Assembly (NCBI GenBank): GCA_947629865.1
Contig: CANRFJ010000003.1
Span: 62,001 to 126,000, forward strand
Direction: 5' to 3'
Length of the DNA: 64,000 bases
Source: an uncultured Lachnospiraceae bacterium
GTDB taxonomy: Bacteria > Bacillota > Clostridia > Lachnospirales > Lachnospiraceae
Part shown: positions 62,904 through 64,000 of the stretch, piece after piece
How the letters are laid out: the number at the start of each line of letters is the position of its first letter
Position numbering within the stretch: the stretch's first letter is position 1
Notes under the pieces: generated by a model
Database searches by the model: none
The model's input: the letters and a program-made list of their open reading frames with translations, nothing else
What the model was told of the DNA's origin: nothing
Made by a program: the position numbers and the translations under genes

Positions 62904-63397
62904 ATTCCCAATTCCTTTATAATCTGTTCCAGTTTCTTATTAAAAATCTCATTGTGATTACTCAGGTCAACATTCATTTTCCTGCACAATTCACTGTAAT
63001 TTGTTATTTTCTCACAAAGTTCTCCGACGTCTTCTACCAGAATAATATTCCCGATTCTCCTTTCCACTGTGCGGCAGAACTCCAGCTGATGGTCATTTAC
63101 ATGTTCGCCAAAGCGTTTTTGTCTCGGCACCACAATGGGAACCTTCCCCTCCTGCAATGGCGCAATAAAACTGGCCGGCCCTCCGTGGGTGATAACAATA
63201 TCCGCTCTGGCAATATTTTCTTTCATTTCTTCATAGGGGATCAGCTTACTCCATCGACAGTGCGCCGGTTCATAAGTGGAAAAACCTGTCTGCACAATTA
63301 CTTCATCTTCTACCTTCCCCTTTTCTTTTAATATATCTACTTCTCTGATAAGACGATCAAACTGCTGCTCATGCGTTCCAACTGTTACAAATATCAC
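62900..63397 (-). CDS. Glycosyltransferase, catalytic subunit (Alg13/PssE/EpsF-like, GT28)
   Basis: The 165-residue protein starts IFVTVGTHEQQFDRLIREVD and has VITHGGPASFIAPLQEGKVPIVV with the nucleotide-sugar site. It is the small subunit of Alg13/Alg14-type two-part transferases. The GTG at 63397 with GGAG upstream gives the family length and leaves a 29-base gap; the longer frame would overlap the previous gene. With its partner it adds a sugar to the lipid-linked first residue. Confidence 0.85.
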   Translation of the reverse strand: MIFVTVGTHEQQFDRLIREVDILKEKGKVEDEVIVQTGFSTYEPAHCRWSKLIPYEEMKENIARADIVITHGGPASFIAPLQEGKVPIVVPRQKRFGEHVNDHQLEFCRTVERRIGNIILVEDVGELCEKITNYSELCRKMNVDLSNHNEIFNKKLEQIIKELGI

Positions 63398-63426
63398 TGT
63401 AATCTCCGTTCCTTCCTTCTCGGATT

Positions 63427-63876
63427 TCAGAAAATACTTCCCAGGTTCACCGCTTTGGGGTATACCTGCTTCATTTCCTCCCACTGCACTACAAAGCAGT
63501 CAACAATTGGATATACCAGTTTCCCTGTCAAAGTCGGTTTATCTATTCGATCAAACACTTCAATATATACCAGTTTTTTCCCCATTATTTTCGCCAGATA
63601 AAAAAAAGGGACTGCAACAGCAGCGCCGGAGGAAATCAGCAAATCCGGTTTTTCTTTCCGCAACACCTTAATTGCCACAAAGACATTGCGAAACAGATTC
63701 CAGAGATTTCGGTTTGTTGGATAATAACAGGGGTACACTTTTTCGCCCTCTAAAAGGCTTCTCGCATCCTCCTTATCAAAAGTCACCCAGAAATGCTCCC
63801 TTTCCTGCCAGAATGGTTTCAGCATATATAGATGCGTGAGATGCCCTCCCGATGAACCAACCAGACATATTTTCAT
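63427..63876 (-). CDS. Glycosyltransferase, membrane-associated subunit (Alg14/PssD-like)
   Basis: The 149-residue protein begins KICLVGSSGGHLTHLYMLKP and has ISSGAAVAVPFFYLAKIMG, the Alg14/PssD pattern, which anchors the catalytic partner encoded next. The ATG at 63876 has GGGAGAG seven bases upstream; a longer frame reaches 63942 without a ribosome site. It is the first complete gene of the polysaccharide locus in the window; more genes probably lie upstream, as no initiating phosphosugar transferase is seen. Confidence 0.88.
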   Translation of the reverse strand: MKICLVGSSGGHLTHLYMLKPFWQEREHFWVTFDKEDARSLLEGEKVYPCYYPTNRNLWNLFRNVFVAIKVLRKEKPDLLISSGAAVAVPFFYLAKIMGKKLVYIEVFDRIDKPTLTGKLVYPIVDCFVVQWEEMKQVYPKAVNLGSIF

Positions 63877-63950
63877 TGAATCACTCTCCCTGAGCTTAAC
63901 GATTGTTTCCATTTTCACCTTACAGATAATGCAATTAAACACATTTAAAC

Positions 63951-63998
63951 AAAAAAAGAGCAGGCTTCGCCATCTCCGCCTGGCAATTCCAGCCGGAG
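63951..63998 (-). promoter_or_regulatory. Possible terminator/antiterminator ahead of the pssD-like gene
   Basis: On the minus strand a 5-bp GC stem (63982-63978 with 63965-63961) is followed by CTC and seven Us (63957-63951). The same CAGGC can be held in a rival hairpin (63998-63994 with 63978-63974; 63992-63989 with 63983-63980). This looks like a regulated terminator at the head of the locus, but the window ends here and the structure is short. Confidence 0.4.
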
Positions 63999-64000
63999 CC

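Noticed and set aside
1-64000. CRISPR array, tRNA, rRNA, insertion sequence or prophage
   Set aside because: No direct-repeat/spacer pattern, cloverleaf, transposase or phage gene was seen on reading both strands; a computed search could still find a small RNA.

Overview
The window looks like a chromosomal segment of an anaerobic Gram-positive Clostridia member, most probably a Lachnospiraceae relative. The reasons are an electron-bifurcating-type [FeFe] hydrogenase operon, a second [FeFe] hydrogenase, carbamate kinase, strong AGGAGG ribosome sites, sigma-A promoters (TTGACA-17-TATAAT) and GTG/TTG starts. No tRNA, rRNA, CRISPR array, insertion sequence or phage gene was found. Most of the segment is GC-rich; from about 39 kb it becomes AT-rich, most clearly at 48-63 kb, where a surface-polysaccharide locus lies.

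Layout. 1-118: start of aroA, cut by the window edge. 0.3-2.7 kb: split transketolase plus transaldolase. 2.8-7.9 kb: arylsulfotransferase-like surface protein, degenerate-GGDEF/EAL protein and beta-CASP metallo-hydrolase. 8.0-9.0 kb: arcC. 8.9-16.9 kb: an envelope operon (family 10 glycosyl hydrolase-like protein, PAP2 phosphatase, ABC-2 exporter, DUF6583-type and small DUF6472-type proteins, membrane-bound M15 peptidase). 17.0-22.1 kb: lipoprotein and hydABC. 22.2-32.1 kb: group-B-like hydrogenase behind four ABC exporter subunits and a DUF1854 protein, preceded by a leader peptide and attenuator. 32.4-37.2 kb: tetR, a YhgE-like coiled-coil protein and an MMPL pump. 37.5-38.3 kb: soluble chemoreceptor-like protein. 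38.4-43.0 kb: VanZ, HAD phosphatase, DPPR-synthase-like UbiA, GT-C-like protein and acyltransferase. 43.1-48.1 kb: VWA protein and large papain-like protein. 48.3-63.9 kb: polysaccharide locus.

Two systems stand out. First, the 300 bases ahead of the ABC operon hold a consensus promoter overlapped by a perfect 12+12 palindrome (probable TetR operator), a 27-codon leader ORF with its own ribosome site, and a terminator whose 5' arm can pair instead with a segment inside the leader ORF. This is the layout of ribosome-mediated attenuation, as known for bmrB-bmrCD, here in front of heterodimeric exporters.

Second, the polysaccharide locus holds a KdsB/NeuA-type cytidylyltransferase, a KdsC-like phosphatase fused to a YhcH/NanQ-type anomerase domain and a GT42/DUF115-like transferase, but no KdsA/NeuB synthase. 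In its place are an HMGL-type aldolase and an acetolactate-synthase-like TPP enzyme, suggesting an unusual CMP-activated keto-acid or branched sugar. The TPP enzyme is split by a frameshift and lacks its inter-domain linker. At the other end of the locus a TagD-type cytidylyltransferase fused to a Gfo/Idh dehydrogenase, a class V aminotransferase and a CDP-glycerol-type transferase suggest a CDP-activated (amino)polyol.
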